Assembly: GCA_000212915.1 (NCBI GenBank)
Contig: CM001167.1
Location: forward strand, 2,410,780-2,474,779
DNA from: Bacteroides coprosuis DSM 18011
Lineage (GTDB): Bacteria; Bacteroidota; Bacteroidia; Bacteroidales; Bacteroidaceae
Direction: 5' to 3'
Length of the DNA: 64,000 bases
The position numbers and the translations under genes are program-made. Of the stretch, positions 9,612-17,664 are shown piece after piece; position 1 is the first letter of the stretch; the number at the start of each line of letters is the position of its first letter. Below the pieces are notes generated by a model. The model had not been told where the DNA came from and searched no databases. It saw only the letters and a list, made by a program, of their open reading frames with translations.

Positions 9612-9615
9612 TATG

Positions 9616-9689
<74 letters not shown>

Positions 9690-9707
9690 AATCCTTATTT
9701 GCGTGTG

Positions 9708-9738
9708 CAAAGGTAAAACGTTTTTTGGAAACATCAAA
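9708..9738 (-). promoter_or_regulatory. Bacteroides-type promoter of tRNA-Arg copy 1
   Basis: On the minus strand TTTG is followed, after 19 bp, by TACCTTTG. This is an exact match to the Bacteroides primary-sigma consensus TTTG-N19/21-TAnnTTTG and sits 18 bp before the tRNA 5' end. Confidence 0.8.
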
Positions 9739-10174
9739 AAAAATAGGCTATTTTATCTCTATAAATTTTCATGCTTGGTTAAAGGTCCAAAACACTCCCT
9801 AGCTTACAGCTTAAAGATTATTTTATTAGATCTGAAAAAGGAGGATTTCTACTACTGTTTAAGTCACTTTTATGATAAAGGTAAAATCTACTGATCTCAA
9901 AGAGCAAAAAAGCCTCAAAAGTGTAAACTTAAATTACCCATAAGTGTAGATTCTAAAAATCAATACAAATAATAATTGTTAATCTATTTAACATTATATA
10001 TATTTAGAGAAGAGTATAAGAATATCTATTTTGTATCCAAAAAACACTCAAGAGTGTATTACCGATCAGAATATGATTTTTGTATTTATAAGGTATAAAG
10101 AGAAACATCTTCTATTTATGCCTAAACCTTTACACAATTCTATTTATATTTTAATCATCAAACGCTACAATGTT

Positions 10175-10208
10175 AAAACGGGATAACTTTTTCAAGCTAT
10201 CCCGTTTT
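10175..10208 (-). terminator. terminator of the 10237 membrane-protein gene
   Basis: An 11-bp perfect stem AAAACGGGATA / TATCCCGTTTT with a 12-nt loop, ending in a T run on either strand. It lies just past the stop codon of the minus-strand gene. Confidence 0.8.
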
Positions 10209-10236
10209 TACCTTTTTGGTTATATCGAATTCTAAA

Positions 10237-10605
10237 TCACTCCATCTTTGAAGTATCTGGTAGAGTTTTCTCTTTTATAAAGAAATAGCCACCAGAAAAA
10301 GCCAAAAACAAGAGACAAATGCTGCATATAGCCCATGAATTACCTTCTCCGAAAGCGTGGTTTATATAGAAGCAAGCTCCTAGTGACGCTAAGAAAAAAA
10401 GATATAGAGGTAAAAAGATAATTTGATTGGCAGTTTTACCAGGTTTGTAGTACCTCCTCAGCCCTATCACTCCTCCCAATACAGCAAAGGGTATTACTAT
10501 AAAGAAAGGATGAGCTGTAAAGCCAAGAATTGCACCAACGTAGAAGAAAATGATGTAAAACCACAAATAGGTATTGAGGTTTACGTGCGAATCTAATCGT
10601 TTCAT
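10237..10605 (-). CDS. small polytopic membrane protein, 122 aa
   Basis: Four hydrophobic segments (about residues 14-30, 33-48, 63-82, 91-110) with a positively charged inner loop (GLRRYYKPGKTAN). Not recognised. It is a single gene with its own terminator. It may belong to the same loose group of membrane proteins as the tandem pair at 10889 and 11422. Confidence 0.65.
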   Translation of the reverse strand: MKRLDSHVNLNTYLWFYIIFFYVGAILGFTAHPFFIVIPFAVLGGVIGLRRYYKPGKTANQIIFLPLYLFFLASLGACFYINHAFGEGNSWAICSICLLFLAFSGGYFFIKEKTLPDTSKME

Positions 10606-10835
10606 AATATATGGGGATTTAAGTACACCTAAAAGTAATAATAAATTTATTTAGTAACAATATTTAACGGCAGTCATTTTGCGTAATGACAGAGAGATGA
10701 AGGAATAATTTACTATACTAAACCTAAACTTTGCACGCCAATAATAAAAAGTGTGTAACCACAAACAAACGCATACATTCTAATGCTAAGGAGTAAAAAA
10801 GTAGTTCAAAACGAGTAGAGGTTCATAAATAATAT

Positions 10836-10843
10836 TACCTTTG
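10836..10843 (+). promoter_or_regulatory. -7 promoter element for the 10889 gene
   Basis: TACCTTTG matches the Bacteroides -7 box TAnnTTTG, 45 bp before the ATG. No clear -33 TTTG is seen. Confidence 0.45.
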
Positions 10844-10888
10844 CCAGACTTAACTATCAGATAATAAACAATAAAACAGAAAATAGGT

Positions 10889-11281
10889 ATGCATAAAGTA
10901 GTCATTATAGCTCTGTGCTCACTCATATTACTCCTATCTATTTTGCTTATCTCTAGCTTTCATTTGGAACAAGATTTTCGATATGTAGCCATCTTGGGTT
11001 TCGTACTTTCTACCCTTATGGGCAAATGGATTTTATTCAAAAAAGACACCAATAAAACACTTCACTCCAACCTATTAATGGGGATATTACTTTATCTTGC
11101 ATTCCTTGGTTTTATAGGTACCCAAAGCTACACTTTAGTTCTTCAAAACAAATGGGCAATGCTCCCTTTTGGAAACAACCTGATAGTAGTGGGCTTTGCA
11201 TTCTTTGCCGTCATCATAGCCATAACAACTTTTTTTGATATAGATAAAAATAAGCACGAAAAGAATAATATACACGCTTAA
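10889..11281 (+). CDS. small membrane protein, 130 aa (tandem paralogue 1)
   Basis: Four hydrophobic segments, with a first helix MHKVVIIALCSLILLLSILL. It shares start, length and layout with the next gene (MHK, long helix, short polar stretch, second helix ending in a Lys-rich loop), so the two look like diverged tandem duplicates. Function unknown. Confidence 0.65.
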   Translation: MHKVVIIALCSLILLLSILLISSFHLEQDFRYVAILGFVLSTLMGKWILFKKDTNKTLHSNLLMGILLYLAFLGFIGTQSYTLVLQNKWAMLPFGNNLIVVGFAFFAVIIAITTFFDIDKNKHEKNNIHA

Positions 11282-11421
11282 AAGCTATCTTACAACCTAT
11301 CAGAAAAAGAAAGCACTGCCCCCATTGTTATTCTTTCATTCAGAAATGGTATATTTAAAGCATAGTCTGGTATTCATTTGGGTACAGACAGATAATCGTA
11401 TTTAAAAATAAGCCTAAAACT

Positions 11422-11793
11422 ATGCACAAAATTATTATTTACCTTATTAGTATTACCATACTACTTTTCTCGGGTAGAATATTTTTCATTACAGATGATA
11501 TCAATCAACTTTTTATAGCCTTTATGGGTGTTATTATGCCTTTAGTGCTAATCAAGTGGCTTTTTAAAGCTAATCCCATCTCGGAGATATTTAAAAACAA
11601 CAAAACACTCGGCATCATTTTTTATCTTTTGACATTGAGCTTTCTAGCGATTCAGACGGGCATACTTATGTCGCACTATGAGCTGATAACAGAAACTTTT
11701 GGGTTCTTTAATGCAGTGGTAGGTTTTGGTCTATTTGCCACTACTCTATTACTACTTACATCCATAGATAAGGTAAATAAACGTTGGAGATAA
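11422..11793 (+). CDS. small membrane protein, 123 aa (tandem paralogue 2)
   Basis: Begins MHKIIIYLISITILLFSG and has four hydrophobic segments like the gene at 10889, 140 bp upstream. It ends just before a bidirectional terminator shared with tRNA-Arg copy 2. Function unknown. Confidence 0.65.
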   Translation: MHKIIIYLISITILLFSGRIFFITDDINQLFIAFMGVIMPLVLIKWLFKANPISEIFKNNKTLGIIFYLLTLSFLAIQTGILMSHYELITETFGFFNAVVGFGLFATTLLLLTSIDKVNKRWR

Positions 11794-11811
11794 CGAGGAT
11801 ATTTATATTAC

Positions 11812-11846
11812 AAAAAAAGACGACTTCAAGTGAGGTCGTCTTTTTT
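11812..11846. terminator. bidirectional terminator between 11422 gene and tRNA-Arg copy 2
   Basis: The stem AAAAAAGACGAC / GTCGTCTTTTTT has a 10-nt loop, with A and T runs on both sides, so it can stop transcripts from both directions. Confidence 0.85.
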
Positions 11847-11847
11847 G

Positions 11848-11921
<74 letters not shown>

Positions 11922-12286
11922 AGTTTTATTAGTGGTTGCAAATGTAGGATGTTTTTTAGAAACATCAAAGCCATTTACTCTTTTATTCCGAAATATTTTC
12001 ATACAAAACAATGCTCAACACTCGCCTAGCTCAAAAGAATTGATACCTAAACATCCCGAGAACAAGCAGATAAGTTCACTTTTTTCTAGTTCCAGACTTA
12101 TTTAAATAGGTAGATAAGAAATGGTATCGGCTTAATCTCTCTTAGCTAGAAAGTCAGAAGATCTGCTAAATAAATAGATGCTTAGTCCTCAGGAAGTAAA
12201 GCTAAAATACATTTTAACTCCTCAATAGGCCTATAAATATAGACTAATTTTAGAGATCTTAGGATTATCCTATAACACACCCTAAG
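11922..12286. other. intergenic region before IS copy 2
   Basis: It holds the promoter of tRNA-Arg copy 2. The short minus-strand frame from 12182 runs into the IS end and has no coding character. Nothing else is visible. Confidence 0.55.
11939..11969 (-). promoter_or_regulatory. Bacteroides-type promoter of tRNA-Arg copy 2
   Basis: On the minus strand TTTG is followed, after 19 bp, by TACATTTG, an exact consensus match at the same distance from the tRNA as in copy 1. Confidence 0.8.
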
Positions 12287-12358
12287 AATATAATGGATCA
12301 CCTGCAAAAGCAGGGGGGGAACATCAAAAAGATTATCTTTGTAGAAAAAACAAAAGCT

Positions 12359-12745
12359 ATGCAAGATTCTCAAATGTTACTCGAAGTAGTTCGCTTAATT
12401 TTACCAGAAGAGTTCCTTACTTATTTCAAGATTACCAAAGTGACTAAAGTAAAAGATGTTATTACCATTTTTATGGATGAGTTTGACTCTTTACCAGCTG
12501 ATCGTAAAGGGCATAAAGTAGAATCTAAAGGCTTTCTAGACCCCATAACTATCCAAGACTTTCCCGTTCGTTTTAAGAAGGTTACTCTAAAAGTACGTCG
12601 TCGTAAGTGGTATGATTCTACAACGAAAGAATACTTGACTAACAAATATGACTTACTAGCAAAAGGAACGCATTACTCGAAGGAGTTTGCGGCTTTTTTA
12701 AAAGAATTACCTAGAGACATACCCCGTATCGGCCCGCTCTCTTGA
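12359..12745 (+). CDS. ISAon1-type transposase N-terminal region protein (copy 2)
   Basis: 128 aa from ATG at 12359; an in-frame ATG at 12293 lies across the IS end and is unlikely to be used. Apart from its longer N-terminus it is almost identical to the copy-1 protein. It ends ...PRIGPLS-stop, with the catalytic frame +1 and already open upstream of this stop. Confidence 0.75.
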   Translation: MQDSQMLLEVVRLILPEEFLTYFKITKVTKVKDVITIFMDEFDSLPADRKGHKVESKGFLDPITIQDFPVRFKKVTLKVRRRKWYDSTTKEYLTNKYDLLAKGTHYSKEFAAFLKELPRDIPRIGPLS

Positions 12746-12797
12746 GCCTATTTGCCATATTAATGGAGATTCTTTAGAGCGACATTATAAAGAGCAC

Positions 12798-13709
12798 TTG
12801 AGTTCATATAAGAATTGGCAAATGAAAGATCATGCTATAGAGTGGCTTTTGTTTCCAGAGAACATTTCTCCACGGCTCTGTATCGATGAAACCTCTATGA
12901 CCAATGGAGACTTATATACCATATTAAGTAATCCCAATAATAAAGGGAAACAGGGCACCATAGTCGCTATTATTGCTGGTGTTCAATCAGAAAAGATTAT
13001 CCAGGTATTAATGAAGATGCCTGAGAGTTTAAGACAGCAAGTCAAGGAGATCACATTAGATATGGCTAATAGTATGAATAAAATAGCTCGAGTGTGTTTT
13101 CCTAAAGCCTGTCGAGTAATTGACCGATTCCATCTGCAAAAACTAGCCAATGAAGCAGTGCAAGAGGTACGAGTAAAACACAGATGGGAAGCCATAGAAG
13201 AAGAAAATCAAGCGATTAAACAAGCTAAATGGGAAGGTAAGACCTATAAACCTCTAACTTTTAGTAATGGAGACACAAAGAAACAATTACTAGCAAGAGG
13301 ACGATATCTTCTTTTTAAATCTGCAGACAAATGGTCTGATAAGCAAAAAGAAAGAGCTAAGATTCTTTTTGCACAATACCCTTCATTAAAAGAAGCCTAT
13401 AGCCTATCACAAGGGCTTCGCTCTATTTTTAATCGTAAAACAATTAAAGATGCAGCAAGACTTTCTCTTGCCAAATGGTATAATAGAGTAGAGCAAACTG
13501 CTTTTCAATCCTTTAAGAGTATTGCAGGAACCATCTATTCACATTATGATGAAATATTAAACTTCTTCAACAATCGATCAACAAATGCTTTTGCAGAGAG
13601 TTTTAACGCCAAACTAAAAGCCTTTAGAACTCAACTAAGAGGGGTTACAGATATTAGTTTCTTCCTATTTAGAGTGACTAAATTATTGCTTAATAAGTTA
13701 TCCCCCTAG
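12798..13709 (+). CDS. ISAon1-type transposase, DDE catalytic part (copy 2)
   Basis: Same catalytic motifs as copy 1 (CIDETS, ITLDMA, IDRFHLQKL, NAFAESFN). One T is missing near 13687 relative to copy 1, so the C-terminus reads KLLLNKLSP instead of KLFA and runs five residues further into the terminal repeat. The listed start is TTG; expression probably needs a frameshift from the upstream ORF. Confidence 0.78.
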   Translation: MSSYKNWQMKDHAIEWLLFPENISPRLCIDETSMTNGDLYTILSNPNNKGKQGTIVAIIAGVQSEKIIQVLMKMPESLRQQVKEITLDMANSMNKIARVCFPKACRVIDRFHLQKLANEAVQEVRVKHRWEAIEEENQAIKQAKWEGKTYKPLTFSNGDTKKQLLARGRYLLFKSADKWSDKQKERAKILFAQYPSLKEAYSLSQGLRSIFNRKTIKDAARLSLAKWYNRVEQTAFQSFKSIAGTIYSHYDEILNFFNNRSTNAFAESFNAKLKAFRTQLRGVTDISFFLFRVTKLLLNKLSP

Positions 13710-13756
13710 TTTTGCAGGTGATCCAGGGTCAGTCCGTAAAGTTGGGGATTTAACAA

Positions 13757-14605
13757 TTAAGCGTATAGCATCATCACTCTATACAGATAGAACTTTACAT
13801 CATCTACTCCTCTGAATGTAGCTCTGAAAGATTTAAGTTTGGCATTGAAAGATTCAGCTGAAGCATTGGTGAGTCTGTTTTCAAAGAAATTTAATATCCT
13901 ATCATTGTGATTTTTAAAGGTTTCTATTACCGTATTGAACTGAGGATAATTCCACTGCTCTACCTTATTAAACCACAGTGCAAGCTTTACCCTGGCAACA
14001 TTTTTATCGTAGTTATGTGAGTATATCTGTCCAAGTTGTAAAGTCAAGTAATAGAATTGTTTTATGTCGTCAAACTGCTTAAAGAGTATCTCAGCCCTTA
14101 TTCTTTGGGAGTCTGTCCATTTATCTGGACTTTTGAATAGTAGATATCTGCTGCGCACAAGAAGCTGTCTTATGGTATCGCCATTATCAAAACATGGAGG
14201 TATATATTTTTTCTTTTCTGCCTTTGCTCTTTTTATATTTGAGTTCTCCTGCTCAATAGCTTGCCAACGATATTGCACGCGCAGCTCCTGCAATGCATCC
14301 TGCATCAGCTTTTGTACATGAAAGCGGTCTATGATCTGTGTAGCACAAGGAAAGCATCTCTTAGCTATCTGTCTCATACTTCCGGCCATGTCGAGTGTAA
14401 CATTCTTGACCATCCTGCGTTTTCCTTCTGGCAACTTCATCAGATGCCTGCATACGTCGTCAGCCTTTGTTCCCTTTATCATAGCTATAATCGTGCCATG
14501 CTTACCATGACCAGCCTTACCCGTTACAATGGTGTATAACTCTCCGTTGCTCAGAGATGTTTCGTCAATCGATATATTCTCACCTAAATTGTCTTTGAAA
14601 TACAT
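13757..14605 (-). CDS. ISAon1-type transposase, DDE catalytic part (nested element)
   Basis: Homologous over its full length to the catalytic proteins of copies 1 and 2, but clearly diverged: ISIDETSLSNGELY, VTLDMAGSM, IIDRFHVQKLMQ, NASAESFNAKLKSF. The ATG at 14605 is internal: the frame is open from 14749 and upstream residues (YYKEHLSGYRSWNQ) match those before the listed starts of copies 1 and 2. A frameshift from the N-terminal ORF is likely. Confidence 0.8.
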   Translation of the reverse strand: MYFKDNLGENISIDETSLSNGELYTIVTGKAGHGKHGTIIAMIKGTKADDVCRHLMKLPEGKRRMVKNVTLDMAGSMRQIAKRCFPCATQIIDRFHVQKLMQDALQELRVQYRWQAIEQENSNIKRAKAEKKKYIPPCFDNGDTIRQLLVRSRYLLFKSPDKWTDSQRIRAEILFKQFDDIKQFYYLTLQLGQIYSHNYDKNVARVKLALWFNKVEQWNYPQFNTVIETFKNHNDRILNFFENRLTNASAESFNAKLKSFRATFRGVDDVKFYLYRVMMLYA

Positions 14606-14735
14606 GTACTGATCAGCATGAGAGAGCTGATTCCAAGAACGATAACCACTTAGATGTTCCTTGTAGTAATCGTTAAGTGTCTTTGACTTTAGATGGCAAA
14701 AGTCGGCTACTACTTTTATACTAACTTCATGATTG

Positions 14736-15098
14736 TCAATGTAACTCTTTTAAAAAAGAACCGAACTCGGCTGTTATCCTAGTCCCGTCTGCAACCAATT
14801 GCCAGTCCCTGCTGTATGTCTTACCAGTTTGCTTATCCTCCCATCTGCGGCGTTTAATTTTTAAGTATACAGTGCGGTCACGAACAGGAAAATCTGTAAC
14901 TGTTATTGTTGGATAAAAACCTTTGGAAACTAGTGGAAGACTTGAATATTCGTCTGGTATACTATTTTTCTCTTCAAGAGAGAATATATAATAATCACCC
15001 ATGTCTGAATAGTCGGTAAAATCAAAATAGTCAAGCATGCCTTTGGGAAGGAACATGGACAATATATCCTTATAATCGATTGCTTTCTTTTTCATCAA
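14736..15098 (-). CDS. ISAon1-type transposase N-terminal region protein (nested element)
   Basis: 120 aa, related to the N-terminal proteins of copies 1 and 2 (DFPVRDRTVYLKIKRRRWED matches DFPVRFKKVTLKVRRRKWYD). It ends shortly after SFLKEL, encoded by TTTTTTAAAAGAG. The catalytic frame is open only from 14749, leaving a 14-nt window for frameshifting at or after this T/A run. Confidence 0.75.
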   Translation of the reverse strand: MMKKKAIDYKDILSMFLPKGMLDYFDFTDYSDMGDYYIFSLEEKNSIPDEYSSLPLVSKGFYPTITVTDFPVRDRTVYLKIKRRRWEDKQTGKTYSRDWQLVADGTRITAEFGSFLKELH

Positions 15099-15225
15099 GC
15101 AAAAGTAATATTTATAAGTGAAGATAGATAAGAGCTAATTGTTAAATCCCCAAGAATACGGACTGACCCCAGTTTGCAGGTGATCCAATATAATCTAATT
15201 CTATTTAATAATTGGATATAAAAAA

Positions 15226-15255
15226 AGCTCCTAACATCAATTGATATTAGGAGCT
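15226..15255 (-). terminator. terminator of tRNA-Arg copy 3
   Basis: The stem AGCTCCTAA / TTAGGAGCT, extended by ATCAATTGAT in the loop, is followed by six T on the minus strand. Confidence 0.75.
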
Positions 15256-15281
15256 AGTATGTGAAGTTCTTATCAAAAATG

Positions 15282-15355
<74 letters not shown>

Positions 15356-15471
15356 AATCCTTATTTGCGTGTGCAAAGGTAAATCTTTTTTGTTAGTATA
15401 AAAAACTTGGAATAGTTGTATTGTCCTAATTTTTCTTAAATTATAGTTTTACCTGAGCTTCTTTGTATTGC

Positions 15472-16929
15472 TTAAACTCCAAATGGAATGCCTAGTTTGA
15501 ACCAAACAAGGAAGAATAGCGCCCATGCTATCAAGATAACAACGGAGAACTTCCAAGTGTTGGAGAAGATGAAGCCAAAGCTTACTCTAGGGATATATCT
15601 ATGGAGTAAGGCTAAAATAAAAGGACAGTAATAAAGAAAAGGGGTTACTACGTTTGTAGCACTATCTCCTACCCGAAAGGCTGTTTGTACAACATCTGGA
15701 GAGATGCCCATAGCCCAAAACAAAGGGATAAAGATGGGAGAAATCAATACCCACTTACCCAGTGCAGAAACCATAATGAGGTTTACCCAAGCACAATATA
15801 TTATAAAAAGGAGTAAGGCCCAAGTAGGATTATCGACAGCAACAGAGGCTGTAAGATGTCCAAAAAATAAGACAATTAATTGGTCGAGCTGAGTATAAGT
15901 GAGGCACGCAAAGAACTGTGCTGCAAAAAAGGCAATCACAAAATAGATACTTAGCACTCTAATACCCGAGGTTAGACCCATCACTACATCTACATCTCGC
16001 TTATATTTACCCGAACTCAACCCATATACTACGCCCATAATTCCTAAACTCAACGACAGAATCATTAAGGCTCCCATAATAAAAGGGGAACGCACCAACT
16101 CTCCACTCACTCCTCTAAATAGCCCTAAAGAGGAGAACGTGAGCCAGCCAATTAAGAATAAGAAAGTAAGGCCGATGAGTGCAGCAATATTCAAGGATCG
16201 CTTTTCACGATGAGCTAGTTCTTTAAATTCTTCAAGCTCTTGTACCATACCTTTCTCTTCCAACTTCGGTATCAGTGTTTTTTTTGCAACCCAATAAATC
16301 ACGGGAGTCAGAAAAAGGGTAGAACCAAACATAAAGAAGTAATTGGCATAAGGTCCTGAATTAAAGTTTTGTGGCGTTAGCCCTGAAGAAACATCTTGGG
16401 TGATACGAGCCAATAGAGGGTCCATCGAACTTAGCATCCAGTTGGCACTATACCCACAAGCTACGGAAACAAAAGTAACCATGATGGCTACAACAGGATG
16501 AATACCCAATCGGGGTGCGAGAAGAGCCATCAAAGGAACAAGAAATACATAACCTGCATCTCCTACCACATTGGATAAAATACCCAGTAAAATCATAATT
16601 AGAAGTCCCCAACGAGGCTTCCATTTCAATCGAGTCAGTTGATGAGACAATGCATTGAGGAAGCCTGAATCTTCGGCTACACCTATACCTAAGAGTGATA
16701 CCACAACCATGCCCACAGGAGCAAATGCACTAAAATTGGTTATTGAGTTGCGCATTAGCCAACGAGCTCCCTCAGCATTCAGCAAACTCTGAACACGCAA
16801 GTATTTCCCAGTATGAGGATTGAAAACACTCACCCCATAAATATCCATCAGCCAAACCAAGAAGATCAAGCCTATGGTTAATAAGAAAAACAAAGTTGCA
16901 GGATGTACTCTTCGGGTTTTATTCCTCAT
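15472..16929 (-). CDS. AbgT-family transporter
   Basis: 485 aa with about 12 membrane segments. The N-terminal half matches AbgT/MtrF: ALLAPRLGIHPVVAIMVTF, SANWMLSSMDPLLA and a short re-entrant-like GDAGYVFLVP. Known members import p-aminobenzoyl-glutamate or export sulfonamides and PABA. The ATG overlaps the stop of the response regulator gene (ATGAGGAATAA, 11 bp), so translation is coupled and the gene is last in a kinase-regulator-transporter operon. The substrate is not decided by sequence. Confidence 0.9.
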   Translation of the reverse strand: MRNKTRRVHPATLFFLLTIGLIFLVWLMDIYGVSVFNPHTGKYLRVQSLLNAEGARWLMRNSITNFSAFAPVGMVVVSLLGIGVAEDSGFLNALSHQLTRLKWKPRWGLLIMILLGILSNVVGDAGYVFLVPLMALLAPRLGIHPVVAIMVTFVSVACGYSANWMLSSMDPLLARITQDVSSGLTPQNFNSGPYANYFFMFGSTLFLTPVIYWVAKKTLIPKLEEKGMVQELEEFKELAHREKRSLNIAALIGLTFLFLIGWLTFSSLGLFRGVSGELVRSPFIMGALMILSLSLGIMGVVYGLSSGKYKRDVDVVMGLTSGIRVLSIYFVIAFFAAQFFACLTYTQLDQLIVLFFGHLTASVAVDNPTWALLLFIIYCAWVNLIMVSALGKWVLISPIFIPLFWAMGISPDVVQTAFRVGDSATNVVTPFLYYCPFILALLHRYIPRVSFGFIFSNTWKFSVVILIAWALFFLVWFKLGIPFGV

Positions 16930-17653
16930 CGGGTTCTAAATTATCTATATCTAAAATTCTTAACTCAAGGGCACGTACTACCAAACGGGTAGCATTGATA
17001 CCCACTACTCTTTCTTCATCAGAAAACAGACGAGCAATCAAATCAGATTGTCTTTTCTCTAAAGATTTTACACCAAAAGGCATTGCTTTTAAATTCGCTA
17101 TCATCTCTTTGGTATAACCTAAAGCCAGATGGCGAAGGAATCGTTCATCATATTCATCAATATCATAACCTATTACAGCCTCTTGACGCTTGTAATCGCT
17201 TATCACAGATTGTTTAAACCGCTCTACAATACGGGAAAGAATGGGTAAATTAAAGACTAGCTGTTTGCCATCTATCACAGCCTCAACATCGGTCTTGGTT
17301 AGGAGTTCTCCAGTTTTCAAGATGATACCATCGGCTCCTGCCTCTAACACGTCTACCCACAATTTTTCATTGAGTACCTCTCCAGTAAAGATCAGTACTC
17401 GCACTTTAGGATATTCCTTGGACAGCTTTCTACAAATCTCTACCCCTACTGTGGTAGAACCACCCAAACCTAAATCGAGCAATACCATATCGGGAACTTC
17501 AGTTTGCATCAGTTTCCAGAATTCTTCTTCGTTCATGGCCGTACCGATTACTTCGGCAGTAGGTATTTCGTGTTTGAAGATCTGCTCAGTTCCTTTAAGC
17601 TCAAGTTGGACATCTTCTACGATAATCACTTTAAATTGTTTTTCTTCTTTCAT
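16919..17653 (-). CDS. response regulator, receiver plus HTH-like C-terminus
   Basis: The receiver domain (residues 7-125) has the acidic pair Glu13/Asp14, phospho-acceptor Asp60 (VLLDLGLGG), Thr90 and Lys113. The C-terminal part (165-235) resembles a LuxR-type helix-turn-helix (FLRHLALGYTKEMIANL) but is divergent. The gene starts 11 bp after the sensor kinase stop and overlaps abgT by 11 bp. A DNA-binding regulator of the downstream transporter is the simplest reading. Confidence 0.88.
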   Translation of the reverse strand: MKEEKQFKVIIVEDVQLELKGTEQIFKHEIPTAEVIGTAMNEEEFWKLMQTEVPDMVLLDLGLGGSTTVGVEICRKLSKEYPKVRVLIFTGEVLNEKLWVDVLEAGADGIILKTGELLTKTDVEAVIDGKQLVFNLPILSRIVERFKQSVISDYKRQEAVIGYDIDEYDERFLRHLALGYTKEMIANLKAMPFGVKSLEKRQSDLIARLFSDEERVVGINATRLVVRALELRILDIDNLEPDEE

Positions 17654-17664
17654 ACATTGGCTAT

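Larger units (their letters stand above)
6715..9615. other. 2.9-kb AT-rich region without convincing genes
   Basis: Between IS copy 1 and the first tRNA-Arg I see no credible open frame. The stretch holds several strong hairpins (6959-6989, 7180-7294, 7639-7666, 8143-8187, 8336-8426), a possible decayed coding remnant on the minus strand (9085-9259), and the first copy of the 13-mer triple repeat (9375-9429). It may host small RNAs or be a decayed accessory region. Confidence 0.6.
9690..10236. other. 547-bp intergenic region
   Basis: It holds the tRNA-Arg copy 1 promoter at its left end and a terminator at its right end. The short frame at 9703-9894 overlaps the promoter and has no coding character. 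Nothing else is visible. Confidence 0.6.
13726..15169 (-). mobile_element. second ISL3-like element nested in the end of IS copy 2
   Basis: About 1444 bp, bounded by inverted ends GGGTCAGTCCGTA (13726) and TACGGACTGACCC (15157-15169), with an inner inverted block GGGGATTTAACAATTA. Its two ORFs lie on the minus strand. It is flanked not by an 8-bp duplication but by a 17-18 bp repeat of the host IS end (AGTTTTGCAGGTGATCC on the left, one T fewer on the right). Confidence 0.8.
12295..15186 (+). mobile_element. ISL3-like (ISAon1-type) insertion sequence copy 2, carrying a nested element
   Basis: The left end GGATCACCTGCAAAA is at 12295 and the outermost right end GGTGATCC is at 15186. The outer boundaries are flanked by a perfect 8-bp duplication AATATAAT (12287-12294 and 15187-15194). 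A complete right end also occurs at 13724, so the first 1430 bp form a full IS. The material between 13725 and 15186 is a second, related element followed by a repeated copy of the last ~17 bp of the right end. Confidence 0.85.

Noticed and set aside
9703-9894. 63-codon plus-strand frame
   Set aside because: It overlaps the tRNA-Arg copy 1 promoter and its sequence shows no protein-like features.
12182-12373. 63-codon minus-strand frame running across the left end of IS copy 2
   Set aside because: It starts inside the IS, crosses the terminal repeat and has no protein-like pattern.
14064-14539. Plus-strand frames within the nested IS
   Set aside because: They are shadows of the minus-strand transposase, which has clear catalytic motifs.
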